Shown in pieces: positions 63,410 through 64,000 of a stretch of 64,000 nt of DNA. The DNA is from Paramecium tetraurelia (Eukaryota; Ciliophora; Oligohymenophorea; Peniculida; Parameciidae). The first letter of the stretch is position 1. Each line of letters begins with the position of its first letter. The stretch is taken from positions 310,001 to 374,000 of the forward strand of contig NW_001799100.1 of assembly GCF_000165425.1 (NCBI RefSeq), written 5' to 3'. The notes below the pieces were generated by a model. It saw nothing but the letters and a program-made list of their open reading frames with translations, was not told the DNA's origin and did no database searches. The translations under genes and the position numbers were made by a program.

Positions 63410-63979
63410 TCATATCTTCTATTATTTTTTCAACTCCTCATCGCTATCAAGATCAATTATTTTATTTTTTTCAGTATACTGCAATAAGGATTCTATCAGA
63501 ACCTTAATTGAATATAATATTTCATTTTTATCTGTCTTCTCTACAGGTTTATTGGATTTCTCTTGGCATATACTCAGAATCATAAGTAAACTATTGCTAG
63601 TTTATTTTGACTCCTCAAATATTGTTTTTAAATCAACCAAATACTTTGAACGCTCCTAATATACTAATTCAAGCATTTTCTAAATTATCTCAGCTTCACA
63701 ATATGCTGTCTGGTTTAGGACTGATGTTCTACAGAAATTGTTTAATTAAGTGAAACTAGTTACACTATAAAGGTCAATAAGGGGTTTTTAAATGAACTAA
63801 AAATATTTCCTTAATAATGTATCAGAAGTATCAAATTTAAGGTTTCCATTTCTTAATTTTATCAAATTTATTATTTACGGAAATCCTGTTTTATCCTTTA
63901 TCATTTTGGCTATTACTTCCTTCAACACTATGACTATATTAACCTTATGATTTCTATTTTATTATCTTCTCTCAGTCAT
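63410..63979 (-). CDS. hypothetical helical protein
   Basis: A 189-residue frame, ATG 63977-63979 to TGA 63410-63412. It begins MTERRQQNRNHKVNIVIVLK and is largely alpha-helical and charged, ending in DLDSDEELKKQQKI. No known domain. A 27 nt GT...AG stretch near 63850-63876 keeps frame and contains no stop, so it may or may not be an intron; spliced length would be 180. It lies 160 bases upstream of the B-box gene on the same strand. Confidence 0.65.
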
Positions 63980-64000
63980 TTATTATGAAGTCTCTAATAA

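Overview
This window is macronuclear-type DNA of a ciliate, most probably Paramecium (P. tetraurelia-like). In every clear gene TAA and TAG are read as glutamine and only TGA stops translation. Genes are packed tightly on both strands. Almost every interruption of a reading frame is a 20-36 nt GT...AG intron, most often 23-28 nt and usually GTA...TAG. AT content is high throughout. Gene families also fit: trichocyst matrix proteins, an EF-hand calcium-dependent kinase, axonemal dynein, and small Cys-rich proteins with a GPI-type C-terminus. I rebuilt exon structures by hand from protein homology and frame continuity, and in all complete multi-exon genes the spliced lengths divide by three.

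Layout. 1-6.9 kb: the 3' part of a dynein heavy chain. 7.8-11.7 kb: a 2Fe-2S ferredoxin, a coiled-coil secretory (trichocyst-like) protein, a small two-helix membrane protein and a mitochondrial-carrier-like protein. 11.8-15.2 kb: a trichocyst matrix protein with a frame break, a calcium-dependent kinase and a hypothetical protein. 15.6-22.7 kb: UAP56/Sub2 helicase, EME1, ribosomal stalk protein P2, a helical hypothetical protein, SPO11 and a Myb-like protein. EME1 and SPO11 lie about 2 kb apart and both act in meiotic or homologous recombination. 24.2-30.6 kb: an AGC kinase, two coiled-coil or unknown proteins around a 150-N gap, and small genes. 30.7-38.3 kb: PP2A B56 subunit, kelch protein, carbonic-anhydrase-like protein, HPt-like protein, kelch-BTB protein, metaxin-like protein and a small membrane protein. 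38.3-41.5 kb: gene-poor, with a broken Myb paralogue. 41.9-49.5 kb: CDK-like kinase, Cys-rich surface-type protein, a basic protein, MORN-repeat protein, papain-family protease and long-chain acyl-CoA synthetase.

50.7-60.5 kb: the most distinctive region, a tandem array of four single-exon genes for Cys-rich, GPI-type surface proteins. The genes are about 2.7-2.9 kb apart, each with the same conserved 5' flank carrying an inverted repeat. The last three are near-identical and the first is more diverged. The spacers carry homologous, decayed sequence. 61.4-64 kb: a B-box/coiled-coil/propeller-type protein and a hypothetical protein.

Two points matter for anyone using the sequence. (1) The N gap at 27201-27350 looks false: the flanks are the same DNA at a constant 624 bp offset, the right-hand copy being corrupted by T-to-G and C-to-A miscalls. 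(2) Several proteins look like catalytically dead relatives of known folds (a carbonic anhydrase without its zinc histidines, an HPt domain without its histidine), and a ferredoxin has a stretched cluster loop.
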